Positions 1 to 7,507 of a stretch of DNA of 7,578 bases are shown piece after piece. The notes under the pieces are model-generated. The model was not told the origin of the DNA and searched no databases. It saw nothing but the letters and a program-made list of their open reading frames with translations. A program made the position numbers and the translations under genes. The DNA is from Flavobacterium sp. UBA7665 (GTDB taxonomy: Bacteria; Bacteroidota; Bacteroidia; Flavobacteriales; Flavobacteriaceae): NCBI GenBank assembly GCA_002483285.1, contig DLHP01000032.1, forward strand, positions 1 to 7,578, given 5' to 3'. How positions within the stretch are numbered: the stretch's first letter is position 1; the number at the start of each line of letters is the position of its first letter.

Positions 1-72
1 CAACGTAAAGCGGGAAACAGCTCCCAAAAAAACAAAACCAACACAACATTTGTACATACACCTGTTAAATAA
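1..72 (+). other. Possible 3' end of an upstream gene (left edge)
   Basis: Frame 1 is open from the first base to a TAA at 70-72. It would encode a 23-residue Lys/Asn/Thr-rich tail ending in HTPVK. Its codons (AAC, AGC, AAA, ACC, CAA) are like those of the genes that follow. Frame 2 is also open over nearly the same stretch, to a TAA at 77-79, so openness alone proves little in such an A-rich region. RND operons in this group often follow a TetR-type repressor gene, and a gene ending here would fit, but no domain is visible in so short a piece. It may simply be non-coding. Confidence 0.22.
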
Positions 73-86
73 GGGTTAACTAACCC
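73..86. promoter_or_regulatory. Inverted repeat, candidate operator of the efflux operon
   Basis: GGGTTA and TAACCC form a perfect 6-bp inverted repeat with a 2-base spacer (AC). A further half-site-like CAACCC lies at 94-99, so AACCCG occurs twice (82-87 and 95-100), 13 bases apart. The palindrome lies 21 bases upstream of the -7 element at 108-115 and overlaps where the -33 element would start. That position suits a repressor or activator site. The arms are short and the binding protein is not visible here. Confidence 0.35.
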
Positions 87-107
87 GACATTCCAACCCG
101 TATCCCC

Positions 108-115
108 TAAATTTG
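108..115 (+). promoter_or_regulatory. -7 promoter element (TAAATTTG) for the efflux operon
   Basis: TAAATTTG matches the Bacteroidota -7 consensus TAnnTTTG exactly. Transcription would begin around 120-122, giving a leader of about 15 bases before the ATG at 137. No TTG or TTTG (-33 element) is found 17-23 bases upstream, where a palindrome lies instead. The element contains the TTG at 113 that could otherwise be read as an alternative start codon, so it supports the downstream ATG as the true start. Confidence 0.5.
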
Positions 116-136
116 TTCAGCATACAATTTACCACC

Positions 137-1207
137 ATGAAAATAAAATACATCGCCTACGCACTGATCATTCTTGGTTTTGGTGCTTTCATCTTCTACA
201 GGATTTCAGAAAACAAAAGCGAACAACAGGATTCTAAAGACAAAGGCGGCGGCAAAGGCAAATCGATGCGCGTCACCGGAATTGTCGTTACACCGCAGAC
301 TTTCGACAACAACCTCTCACTTTCGGGATCGATTGAAGCCAATGAACAGGTAGAAATCCGCAGCGAAGTGTCGGGCATTGTAGAAAGCATCAACTTTACC
401 GAAGGCAGCAACGTCACCAAAGGACAACTGCTCTTTAAAGTCAACGATATCGAGCTGCGCGCCCAACTCGGCCAGGCCAAGACCAAGGAAAACCTCGCTG
501 CCGAAAACGAGCGCCGCGCCAACCTATTGCTAAAAAAAGAAGCCATCAGCCAAGAAGAATATGACATTTCACGTGCCGATTTCCAATCGGCGAAAGCGCA
601 AACCCAATTGATCAGTGCACAGATTGCAAAAACCTCGGTACGCGCGCCATTCTCGGGAAAAATCGGATTGCGATCCATCTCTGCCGGGACTTATATTACG
701 CCCACGGTGCTCGTGGCTAAACTCGTCAATACGGGCAAACTCAAAATCACGTTCTCGATTCCCGAAAAATACGCCACACAGGTGAAAACAAATAGCAACC
801 TGAGCTTTACGGTGTCGGGATCAGAAACCAAATACCTCGCGAAAGTGTATGCAATTGAACCCGGCGTGGATGTGGCCACCAGGACGCTTCAAATTCGCGC
901 GATTGCCGACAACAAAGAAGGGAAATTGCTTCCGGGCACGTTTGCCGATGTAGAACTGCCGCTGGATATCATCAAGGACGCCATCGTGGTCCCAACCGAA
1001 GCCATCGTCCCGATACAGAACGGCAAGAAAGTCTTCATCTCAGAAAACGGCAAGGCCAAGGAAGTCAAAGTAGAAACGGCCACGAGAACCGACGCCTCAA
1101 TCCTCGTATTGTCGGGATTGAAAGCCGGGGACACTTTGCTTACGAGCGGCGTAATGACCCTCAAAAACGAAACGCCCGTCAAAGTAGCCATCGCCAAAAA
1201 ATTGTAA
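137..1207 (+). CDS. RND efflux periplasmic adaptor (membrane fusion protein, AcrA/MexA-like)
   Basis: This 356-residue protein is the periplasmic adaptor that would join the inner-membrane RND pump to the outer-membrane channel. Residues 6-21 are a hydrophobic segment after MKIK with no lipobox cysteine, so it is probably an uncleaved membrane anchor rather than the lipid anchor of AcrA. A charged, Gly/Lys-rich linker (about 24-43) follows. The two halves of the biotinyl-lipoyl-like domain are near 68-106 (EIRSEVSGIVESINFTEG, then VTKGQLLFKV) and 167-200 (SVRAPFSGKIGLRSISAGTY). Between them lies a short, highly charged helical hairpin (107-166). A beta-barrel (about 201-275) and a membrane-proximal domain (about 276-356, IVVPTEAIVP) complete the usual order. 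An in-frame TTG at 113 would add eight residues but lies inside the promoter element, so the ATG at 137 is preferred. There is no clear Shine-Dalgarno, as is usual in this phylum. The substrate is unknown. Confidence 0.93.
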   Translation: MKIKYIAYALIILGFGAFIFYRISENKSEQQDSKDKGGGKGKSMRVTGIVVTPQTFDNNLSLSGSIEANEQVEIRSEVSGIVESINFTEGSNVTKGQLLFKVNDIELRAQLGQAKTKENLAAENERRANLLLKKEAISQEEYDISRADFQSAKAQTQLISAQIAKTSVRAPFSGKIGLRSISAGTYITPTVLVAKLVNTGKLKITFSIPEKYATQVKTNSNLSFTVSGSETKYLAKVYAIEPGVDVATRTLQIRAIADNKEGKLLPGTFADVELPLDIIKDAIVVPTEAIVPIQNGKKVFISENGKAKEVKVETATRTDASILVLSGLKAGDTLLTSGVMTLKNETPVKVAIAKKL

Positions 1208-1208
1208 C

Positions 1209-4200
1209 ATGAGTTTATCTACCACCAGCATACGCCGACCGGTACTCACCATTGTGATGAACCTCGCGATCATCCTTTTTGGGGTGATTGGGTATACGTT
1301 TTTGGGCGTACGCGAATTCCCATCGATTGATCCGGCGCAGATTTCTGTAAGGACCAATTATGCGGGCGCAAACTCCGACATCATCGAATCGCAGATCACC
1401 GAACCACTTGAAAAAGCCATCAACTCGATCGACGGTATCAGGAATATCACCTCTTCGAGCATACAGGGAAGCAGCAATATCACGGTAGAATTCAACCTCG
1501 ACAAAAACCTCGAGGAAGCCGCGAACGACGTGCGTGACAAAGTTTCGCAGGCCGTACGCAGTTTACCTCAGGATATCGATGCGCCACCGGTAGTTTCTAA
1601 AGCCGATGCCAACGCCGATGCCATCATTTCGATGACCGTACAAAGCGATTCCCGCACGCCTCTTGAACTCAGCGATTATGCCGAGAACGTGATTTCGCAA
1701 CGCCTCGAGACCATTCCCGGCGTAAGCGGCGTGCAGATTTGGGGACAGAAAAAATACGCGATGCGTTTGTGGATTGATCCGGTGAAACTGGCTTCTTACG
1801 GTTGTACGGTTTCGGATGTACGCGACGCGCTCAATGCCCAAAACGTAGAGTTGCCATCGGGTAAACTAACCGGGAACAACACCGAGCTTACGGTGAAAAC
1901 CGTCGGGAATTTATCCAAGCCCGAAGAGTTTAATAACATCATCATCCGTTCCGAAGGCGAAAAAACCGTGCGCCTCAGCGATGTCGGTCGCGCCGAATTG
2001 GGCCCCGAAAATGTGGAAACCAAAATGAGCCAATCGGGTTTGCCACTCGTGGGCGTGGCCATAGTGCCGATGCCGGGCGCGAATTACCTCGATATTTCAA
2101 AAGAATTTTACAAGGAATTCGACAAACTTAAAACCGATTTACCCAAAGACATCAAGCTCAATATTGCCATTGACAGTACGGCGTTTGTGAAGAAATCGGT
2201 ACTTGAAGTAGTAGAAACCATTGGGATTTCGCTCGTTCTGGTGATTCTGATTATCTTTTTGTTTTTTAGGGATTGGGCTATTGCGTTTCGACCGTTGATT
2301 GACATTCCGGTTTCATTGATCGCGACGTTTTTCATCATGTATCTGTTTGGATTTTCGGTCAATGTATTGACTTTACTCGCGATTGTACTGGCCACAGGAT
2401 TGGTGGTGGATGACGGAATCGTCGTTACCGAGAACATCTTCAAGAAAGTCGAAGAAGGCATGTCGCCGATAGAGGCCGCCATCAAAGGCTCGAACGAAAT
2501 CTTCTTTGCTGTTATTTCGATTTCTATTACGCTCGCTGCAGTATTCCTTCCGGTGATTTTCCTAGAAGGTTTCGTGGGACGGTTGTTTAGGGAGTTTGGC
2601 GTGGTCATTGGTGCGGCGGTGCTCATATCGGCCTTTGTCTCGCTCACGCTCACACCCATGCTCAACGCGTATTTGATGAAAGGCGGCGAGCAGAAAAAAT
2701 CCAAATTCTACAACGCCACCGAACCGTACTTTGTTAAACTCAACAAGGGATACGCCGATTCGCTGACCAATTTCATGAAACGCAAGTGGATTAGTTTCCC
2801 GATCCTGATTGTGTGTTTCGGGCTGATTTACCTGTTTTTTAACATCCTGCAAAAAGAAACCGCGCCTTACGATGACCGCAGCGCCATTGTCATGAGCATC
2901 ACCACGCCCGAAGGTTCTACTTACGATTACACCGACCGTTTCATGCAGGAAATTGGGCAGTTGGTAGACGATTCGATACCCGAAAAGACCGTGAGCCTCG
3001 TCATTACTTCGCCAGGTTTTGGTGCGTCGACGGTGAACAGCGGCCGCGTCAGGATTGCGCTCAAACAACCCGGCGATCGCGACCGTTCGCAAAAGGAAAT
3101 CGCCGAAAAGCTCACCAAATGGACCAAACAATATTCGCAGGCAAAAGTTGCGGTGACCGAACAACCCACGATTGCGGTGAACCGTCGTGGTGGATTGCCT
3201 ATCCAGTACATCATCCAGGCGCCGACTTTCGAAAAGTTGCAGGAGAAAATTCCGCAGTTCATGGAAGAAGCCGGAAAAAATCCGGTGTTCTCCAATGTGG
3301 ATGTCAACCTCAAATTCAACAAACCCGAAGTGGATGTCACCATCGATCGCGCCAAAGCCGAAAGCCTCGGGATTTCTGTCATGGACATCGCACAAACGCT
3401 GCAACTTTCACTAAGCGGACAACGTTTTGGCTACTTCATCATGAACGGCAAGCAATACCAGGTGATTGGGCAATACGACCAGAAAGACCGCTCCAAACCG
3501 CTCGATTTGACCTCGATGTTTGTCAAAAACAGCAAAGGCGAAATGATCCAAATGGACAACGTGGTGAGCATCGCCGAAAAAAGCAACCCGCCGCAACTCT
3601 ACCACAACAACCGATATATGTCGGCGACTGTCTCTGCCGGACTCGCTCCTGGGAAAAGTATCGGAGACGGCATTGACGCCATGAACAACATCAAAGCGAA
3701 GGTTTTGGATGACAGTTTCACAACCGATTTGGGCGGTGAATCGCGCGACTTTGTAGAAAGCAGCTCAAACACCTCGTTTGCTTTCGGGCTGGCGCTGCTG
3801 CTGATTTTCCTGATACTGTCGGCGCAGTTTGAAAGTTTTATCGACCCGTTCATTATCATTTTGACCGTACCGATGGCGGTGGCAGGCGCTTTATTCTCGC
3901 TGTGGTTGTTTGACCAAACCTGGAATATCTTTAGCCAGATTGGTACTGTGATGCTTATCGGGCTGGTAACGAAGAACGGGATTCTAATCGTTGAATTCGC
4001 CAACCAGCTCCGCGAACAAGGCAAGTCTAAATATGACGCCATCATCGAAGCCTCCGAAGCGCGTTTGCGCCCGATCCTGATGACGAGCCTTGCTATCGCA
4101 CTTGGTGCATTGCCAATTGCGATGTCACTTGGAGCCGCATCTACTAGCCGTATCGGAATGGGTGTCGTGATTGTAGGCGGAACCATTTTCTCGTTGGTTT

Positions 4201-4313
4201 TAACCCTTTTCGTGATTCCGGCGTTGTACCTGATGTGGTCGCGCGAACGCAAACACCATCCCGAATTTGACCATATAGAAGAATATGAAAAGGAAATAAA
4301 AGAAGCACACTAA
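1209..4313 (+). CDS. RND multidrug efflux transporter, inner-membrane permease (AcrB-like, HAE-1 type)
   Basis: A full-length 1034-residue proton-driven RND antiporter (AcrB has 1049). It would form a trimer and pass substrate to the channel. Twelve membrane segments are visible near 11-31, 335-353, 364-383, 387-408, 434-455, 464-488, 528-546, 855-874, 876-898, 908-930, 954-974 and 983-1009, with two large periplasmic loops after the first and seventh. The proton relay is intact. GLVVDDGIVVTEN in segment 4 gives D401/D402 (AcrB D407/D408), TKNGILIVEF in segment 10 gives K922 (AcrB K940), and RLRPILMTS gives R952 and T959 (AcrB R971, T978). The Asp pair with hydrophobic surroundings favours a drug/amphiphile (HAE-1) pump over a heavy-metal (CzcA) pump, but substrate cannot be read from sequence. 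The start lies one base after the adaptor stop, implying translational coupling. The C-terminal tail (1011-1034) is cytoplasmic and highly charged. Confidence 0.96.
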   Translation: MSLSTTSIRRPVLTIVMNLAIILFGVIGYTFLGVREFPSIDPAQISVRTNYAGANSDIIESQITEPLEKAINSIDGIRNITSSSIQGSSNITVEFNLDKNLEEAANDVRDKVSQAVRSLPQDIDAPPVVSKADANADAIISMTVQSDSRTPLELSDYAENVISQRLETIPGVSGVQIWGQKKYAMRLWIDPVKLASYGCTVSDVRDALNAQNVELPSGKLTGNNTELTVKTVGNLSKPEEFNNIIIRSEGEKTVRLSDVGRAELGPENVETKMSQSGLPLVGVAIVPMPGANYLDISKEFYKEFDKLKTDLPKDIKLNIAIDSTAFVKKSVLEVVETIGISLVLVILIIFLFFRDWAIAFRPLIDIPVSLIATFFIMYLFGFSVNVLTLLAIVLATGLVVDDGIVVTENIFKKVEEGMSPIEAAIKGSNEIFFAVISISITLAAVFLPVIFLEGFVGRLFREFGVVIGAAVLISAFVSLTLTPMLNAYLMKGGEQKKSKFYNATEPYFVKLNKGYADSLTNFMKRKWISFPILIVCFGLIYLFFNILQKETAPYDDRSAIVMSITTPEGSTYDYTDRFMQEIGQLVDDSIPEKTVSLVITSPGFGASTVNSGRVRIALKQPGDRDRSQKEIAEKLTKWTKQYSQAKVAVTEQPTIAVNRRGGLPIQYIIQAPTFEKLQEKIPQFMEEAGKNPVFSNVDVNLKFNKPEVDVTIDRAKAESLGISVMDIAQTLQLSLSGQRFGYFIMNGKQYQVIGQYDQKDRSKPLDLTSMFVKNSKGEMIQMDNVVSIAEKSNPPQLYHNNRYMSATVSAGLAPGKSIGDGIDAMNNIKAKVLDDSFTTDLGGESRDFVESSSNTSFAFGLALLLIFLILSAQFESFIDPFIIILTVPMAVAGALFSLWLFDQTWNIFSQIGTVMLIGLVTKNGILIVEFANQLREQGKSKYDAIIEASEARLRPILMTSLAIALGALPIAMSLGAASTSRIGMGVVIVGGTIFSLVLTLFVIPALYLMWSRERKHHPEFDHIEEYEKEIKEAH

Positions 4314-4314
4314 G

Positions 4315-5616
4315 ATGAAAATGAAATCCTTAATGGCCTTGTTTTTTTGCGGGCTGTTCGCGGCCCAGGCGCAGCAGATTTTGACTTTGGAGGAAGCGGT
4401 GAAAATTGCACTCGAAAACAATTACGACATCCGCCTTGCCAAAAATGATCTAAAGGTAGACCAAGCCAACGTCGCTATCGGGAACGCCGGAATGCTCCCA
4501 ACTGTGACCGCAAATGTGATTGATAACAACGGCATCCAGAACGCGTCGCAAACGCGTACTGATGGCACGGTTACTTCGCTCGATAACGCCAAAAACAACA
4601 GCCTCAATCTGGGCGTCGGCCTCGATTGGACGGTTTTTGACGGATTCAGGATGTTTGCGCGGTATGACCAGCTCAAAGAATTGCAGAAACTCGGAGAGGC
4701 GCAACTCAAACTCACGCTCATCACCAAAATCAGCGATGTCAATGAGACTTATTACGATTTGGTACAGCAACAGCAACAGCTCGCCGCGCTCGACACTACG
4801 CTTGTAATTTCAAGGCAACGATTAGAACTCGCACAAAACCGCTTCACAATCGGGAAAGCGTCCAAACTCGAGGTGTTGAACGCGCAAGTCGACCTCAATA
4901 CCGACATCACCAACATGCTCAAACAAAAGGATACTTACCAAAAAACCAAAGTGACTTTGAACCAAATCCTGGCGCGCGATCCGCAAACCGACTATAAGGT
5001 CGTAGACAACATTGTCGTAGATAAGGGTTTGCAATTGGTTGACCTGACCAATCTCGCCGTGAAGCAAAATCCGCAGTTGCAAGCACAGATTATTAACAAG
5101 ACGGTTTCTGAACTCCAACTCAAGCAAGTCAGGGCCGGACGTTTCCCCACCTTGCGCGTGAATACGGGTTACAATTTTGCAGAAACGCAATCGAGCATTG
5201 GCTTTACCTCGCAAACCTCGGCGCGCGGACTCACCTATGGCTTTACCGCGTCGATGAATATTTTTGACGGTTTTTTCCAGAACCGCAATGAAAAGATTGC
5301 AAAACTCGGGATTGAAAATGCGCAGATCGCCATCGAACAGCAACAAAATACTTTAAGTTCGCAATTGGTTTCGGCGTACCAGACCTACCAGACCAACATC
5401 CAGCTCAGTGAACTAGAAGATAAGAACGAGGACATCGCCAAGCAGAACCTAGACATTACGCTCGAAAAATTCAGGATTGGGACCATTACTACGTTTGAAT
5501 TCCGTACAGCACAACTCAACTTCGTCAATGCACAATTGCGCAATAGCAACGCGCAATATGTGGCCAAATTGTCCGAAATCGCGCTTAAGGAATTGGCGGG
5601 AAATCTGACTTTTTGA
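4315..5616 (+). CDS. TolC-family outer-membrane efflux channel (OEP)
   Basis: This 433-residue outer-membrane factor would trimerise to give the exit duct of the pump. Residues 1-19 form a signal peptide with probable cleavage after AQA. Cys12 is not in a lipobox, so this is not an OprM-style lipoprotein. The family's internal duplication is clear: LTLEEAVKIALENNYDIRLA opens the first repeat, VDLTNLAVKQNPQLQAQI the second. WTVFDGF (105-111) and MNIFDGF (314-320) mark equivalent barrel strands, and RFTIGKASKLEVLNAQ (176-191) matches KFRIGTITTFEFRTAQ (385-400). A five-glutamine run lies at 151-155. Length is normal for the family. The ATG is one base after the transporter stop. No strong Shine-Dalgarno is seen, only an A-rich tract about ten bases upstream. 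It completes the tripartite operon. Confidence 0.95.
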   Translation: MKMKSLMALFFCGLFAAQAQQILTLEEAVKIALENNYDIRLAKNDLKVDQANVAIGNAGMLPTVTANVIDNNGIQNASQTRTDGTVTSLDNAKNNSLNLGVGLDWTVFDGFRMFARYDQLKELQKLGEAQLKLTLITKISDVNETYYDLVQQQQQLAALDTTLVISRQRLELAQNRFTIGKASKLEVLNAQVDLNTDITNMLKQKDTYQKTKVTLNQILARDPQTDYKVVDNIVVDKGLQLVDLTNLAVKQNPQLQAQIINKTVSELQLKQVRAGRFPTLRVNTGYNFAETQSSIGFTSQTSARGLTYGFTASMNIFDGFFQNRNEKIAKLGIENAQIAIEQQQNTLSSQLVSAYQTYQTNIQLSELEDKNEDIAKQNLDITLEKFRIGTITTFEFRTAQLNFVNAQLRNSNAQYVAKLSEIALKELAGNLTF

Positions 5617-5625
5617 TTAGATTTG
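5593..5625 (+). promoter_or_regulatory. Candidate promoter for the bestrophin-like gene
   Basis: TAGATTTG at 5618-5625 matches the Bacteroidota -7 consensus TAnnTTTG. A TTG at 5593-5595, inside the end of the preceding gene, is 22 bases upstream, within the spacing reported for Flavobacterium (about 17-23). Transcription would start near 5632, about ten bases before the ATG at 5642. No terminator lies between the two genes, so read-through from the pump operon is also expected. Confidence 0.42.
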
Positions 5626-5641
5626 TGAAAATTTTGCGCAC

Positions 5642-6505
5642 ATGATCTCATACAACACCAAAGACTGGTTTACTTTCATTTTCAAATTCCACAAAGCCGA
5701 CACCTTTAGGACTTTGATTCCCATCATGCTTGCCATTGGCGTTTACTCGGGTTTGGTAGGTTGGCTTGAAGTGCAATATTGGCAACTTGCCGATACGAGT
5801 TACATCAAGAACATCACCATTATGCACGGTATGTTGGGTTTTGTGATTTCACTGCTGCTGGTTTTCAGGACCAATACCGCTTACGACCGTTGGTGGGAAG
5901 GCCGGAAAATGTGGGGCGCGCTCGTGAACAACAGCCGTAATTTTGCCATCAAGCTCAATGCGATGCTCAAGGACGAGAAAGACCATGCGTATTTTAGGAA
6001 GATGATTCCCGCCTATGCCTCGGTGTTGCACGCGCATTTGAGCAATGCCGACACCAGCCAGCAACTTTTTGACGACGTCGACCTTGAAATTGACCACCAC
6101 AAACACAAACCCAACCAGGTCGCGAAAATGATTTTCCGCAAAATAAACGACTTGTACGAATCCAAAAAAATCACAGGCGACCAACTCATCGTGCTCAACG
6201 CCGAAATCCAATCGTTTACAGACATCTGTGGCGCTTGCGAACGCATCAAGAACACACCTATTCCCTACTCTTACAGCGCATTCATCAAAAAATTCATCTT
6301 CTTTTATGTGATGACTTTGCCTTTTGGGTATGCGTTTAGTTTGGGTTATTACGTGGTTCCGGTTGTGGTATTTATCTTTTACGTGCTAGCCAGTTTGGAG
6401 CTGATTGCCGAGGAAATCGAAGATCCGTTTGGTGGCGATGCCAACGATTTGCCGACGCTCAAGATTGCCACGAACATCAAAAAACACGTGGAGGAATTGC
6501 TCTGA
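5642..6505 (+). CDS. Bestrophin family ion channel (UPF0187/YneE-like inner-membrane protein)
   Basis: A 287-residue bacterial bestrophin. Characterised relatives are pentameric inner-membrane ion channels; the Klebsiella homologue conducts cations, whereas animal bestrophins pass chloride. Family signatures are all present: RTNTAYDRWWEGRKMWGAL (76-94) directly after the second membrane helix, CERIKNTPIPYSY (199-211) before the third, and IEDPFGGDANDLP (259-271) near the C-terminus. Hydrophobic segments lie at about 23-43, 60-76, 214-236 and 237-257, matching the expected four-helix layout, with a large cytoplasmic helical region between the second and third. Length is typical and no key motif is broken. 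It starts 25 bases after the outer-membrane channel gene, behind its own promoter-like element. Ion selectivity is not predictable from these motifs, and a functional link to the pump is inference from position only. Confidence 0.92.
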   Translation: MISYNTKDWFTFIFKFHKADTFRTLIPIMLAIGVYSGLVGWLEVQYWQLADTSYIKNITIMHGMLGFVISLLLVFRTNTAYDRWWEGRKMWGALVNNSRNFAIKLNAMLKDEKDHAYFRKMIPAYASVLHAHLSNADTSQQLFDDVDLEIDHHKHKPNQVAKMIFRKINDLYESKKITGDQLIVLNAEIQSFTDICGACERIKNTPIPYSYSAFIKKFIFFYVMTLPFGYAFSLGYYVVPVVVFIFYVLASLELIAEEIEDPFGGDANDLPTLKIATNIKKHVEELL

Positions 6506-6524
6506 CTTTTTTTAGCGAATCCAA

Positions 6525-6539
6525 AGTTTTCCTAAAACT
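6525..6539 (+). terminator. Weak hairpin after the bestrophin gene, possible terminator
   Basis: AGTTTT and AAAACT form a perfect 6-bp stem around a 3-base loop (CCT), followed by ATTTTCC. The stem has only one G-C pair, so it is weak. A seven-T run (6507-6513) directly follows the stop codon of the preceding gene but has no strong hairpin before it. Some termination here is possible, but the evidence is slight. Confidence 0.25.
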
Positions 6540-6555
6540 ATTTTCCTTACTTTTA

Positions 6556-6576
6556 AAACCTTACAATTAAAGGTTT
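6556..6576. promoter_or_regulatory. Inverted repeat just upstream of the AraC-type regulator, candidate operator
   Basis: AAACCTT (6556-6562) and AAGGTTT (6570-6576) are a perfect 7-bp inverted repeat with a 7-base A+T-rich spacer, ending seven bases before the ATG at 6584. A degenerate -7-like TACTTTTA lies just upstream (6548-6555), so the repeat would straddle the start of transcription. This is the layout expected of an autoregulatory site. It could instead form a hairpin in the mRNA leader that affects translation. Confidence 0.35.
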
Positions 6577-6583
6577 ACAAGGT

Positions 6584-7507
6584 ATGAATCACTCCCGCGC
6601 CCTGATCAATCCGCCGCATTTATCGCACGAGAAATCACTCAAGACTTTGGTCGAGAACCGCACCGTGTATTCGCTCAACCATTGCGAGCTCAATTTGTTT
6701 GAGACATACGAATCTTCGGCCTTGGTGCCGCTTAAGTTCAATGACCTTGTGGTCACGAGCATGCTGCGCGGCAAGAAAGTGATGCATTTGTTTGACGATC
6801 CTGAATTTGAATATTTGCCCGGGGAAACGGTCGTAATCCCATCGAACGTAGAGATGAAAATTGACTTTCCCGAAGCCACCAAAAACAATCCCACGCAATG
6901 CCTCGCGCTGGCTATAGACCAGGCCAAGATTTCTGATACCTTGCATTTCCTCAACGAACGTTATCCCAAGGAAGGCAAGGAATTGTTCTGGCAACTCGAC
7001 TATCAGAACTATTTTTTCTACAACAACGTAGAGCTCGCCACGACCATCAACAAACTCATCAAAGAATGCACGAGCACCTCAATCACCAAAGATGCGCTCG
7101 CCGATTTGACTTTACAGGAGCTACTCATCCGGATCATCCAAACGCAAACCGCTAAATCTATTGATGACGGGCACTTTTCGGATCCCAAAAACCCGATTAC
7201 GCCGGTGGTAGAATTCATTAGAACCAACCTCAGGGAAAACATCAACATGAAACGGCTCAGCGATAAAGCATGTATGAGCACGACGTCGTTTTACCGCTTC
7301 TTCAAGCGTGAAATCGGGATGAGCCCGATTGAGTTTGTGATTCATGAAAAGATTAAATGTGCCAAGCAGTTGCTCAAAAACCCGTCGATGCAGATCAATG
7401 AAGTGTGTTATATGTCGGGGTTTGAGGATTGTAATTATTTTATTCGGTTGTTTAAGAAGTATGAGGGGATTACGCCGAAGCAGTATCAGTTGTTGTATGT
7501 GAATTAG
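6584..7507 (+). CDS. AraC-family transcriptional regulator
   Basis: A 307-residue DNA-binding regulator. The C-terminal third (about 206-305) is a complete AraC/XylS double helix-turn-helix. The first is MKRLSDKACMSTTSFYRFFKR (split here: NMKRLSDKAC at 221-230, then MSTTSFYRFF), leading into EIGMSPIEFV. The second is INEVCYMSGFEDCNYFIRLF (271-290), followed by the diagnostic KKYEGITPKQYQ. The N-terminal region (about 20-190) fits a sensor/dimerisation domain and resembles the AraC_N type (PF06719, as in YqhC) in its RGKKVMHLF and YLPGETVVIPSNV stretches; I recognise this less surely than the HTH. Three cysteines (C230, C275, C283) lie in the DNA-binding domain and three more (C34, C106, C162) in the sensor. 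The start is preceded by ACAAGGT, too close for a standard ribosome site. The ligand and target are unknown; the gene it controls may lie beyond the right edge. Confidence 0.92.
   Translation: MNHSRALINPPHLSHEKSLKTLVENRTVYSLNHCELNLFETYESSALVPLKFNDLVVTSMLRGKKVMHLFDDPEFEYLPGETVVIPSNVEMKIDFPEATKNNPTQCLALAIDQAKISDTLHFLNERYPKEGKELFWQLDYQNYFFYNNVELATTINKLIKECTSTSITKDALADLTLQELLIRIIQTQTAKSIDDGHFSDPKNPITPVVEFIRTNLRENINMKRLSDKACMSTTSFYRFFKREIGMSPIEFVIHEKIKCAKQLLKNPSMQINEVCYMSGFEDCNYFIRLFKKYEGITPKQYQLLYVN

Noticed and set aside
113..136. TTG start at 113 adding eight residues to the adaptor
   Set aside because: The TTG is part of the TAAATTTG promoter element; the ATG at 137 gives a normal positively charged N-terminus (MKIK) before the hydrophobic segment.
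2562..3404. 280-codon open frame on the - strand inside the transporter gene
   Set aside because: It is wholly antisense to a well-conserved coding region and its translation is rich in His, Arg and Phe with no recognisable domain; it is a by-product of the codon bias of the real gene.
3119..3676. 185-codon + strand frame overlapping the transporter
   Set aside because: It is out of frame with the conserved AcrB-like protein; composition (Arg, Gln, His, Trp-rich) is that of a shadow frame.
4762..4782. CAACAG-type short tandem repeat in the outer-membrane channel gene
   Set aside because: It encodes a five-glutamine run in a helix; too short and impure to be treated as a phase-variable or functional repeat.
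6491..6513. Rho-independent terminator with the T-run after the bestrophin stop
   Set aside because: The only hairpin before the seven Ts is a 3-bp GAG/CTC stem with wobble pairs, too weak to call.
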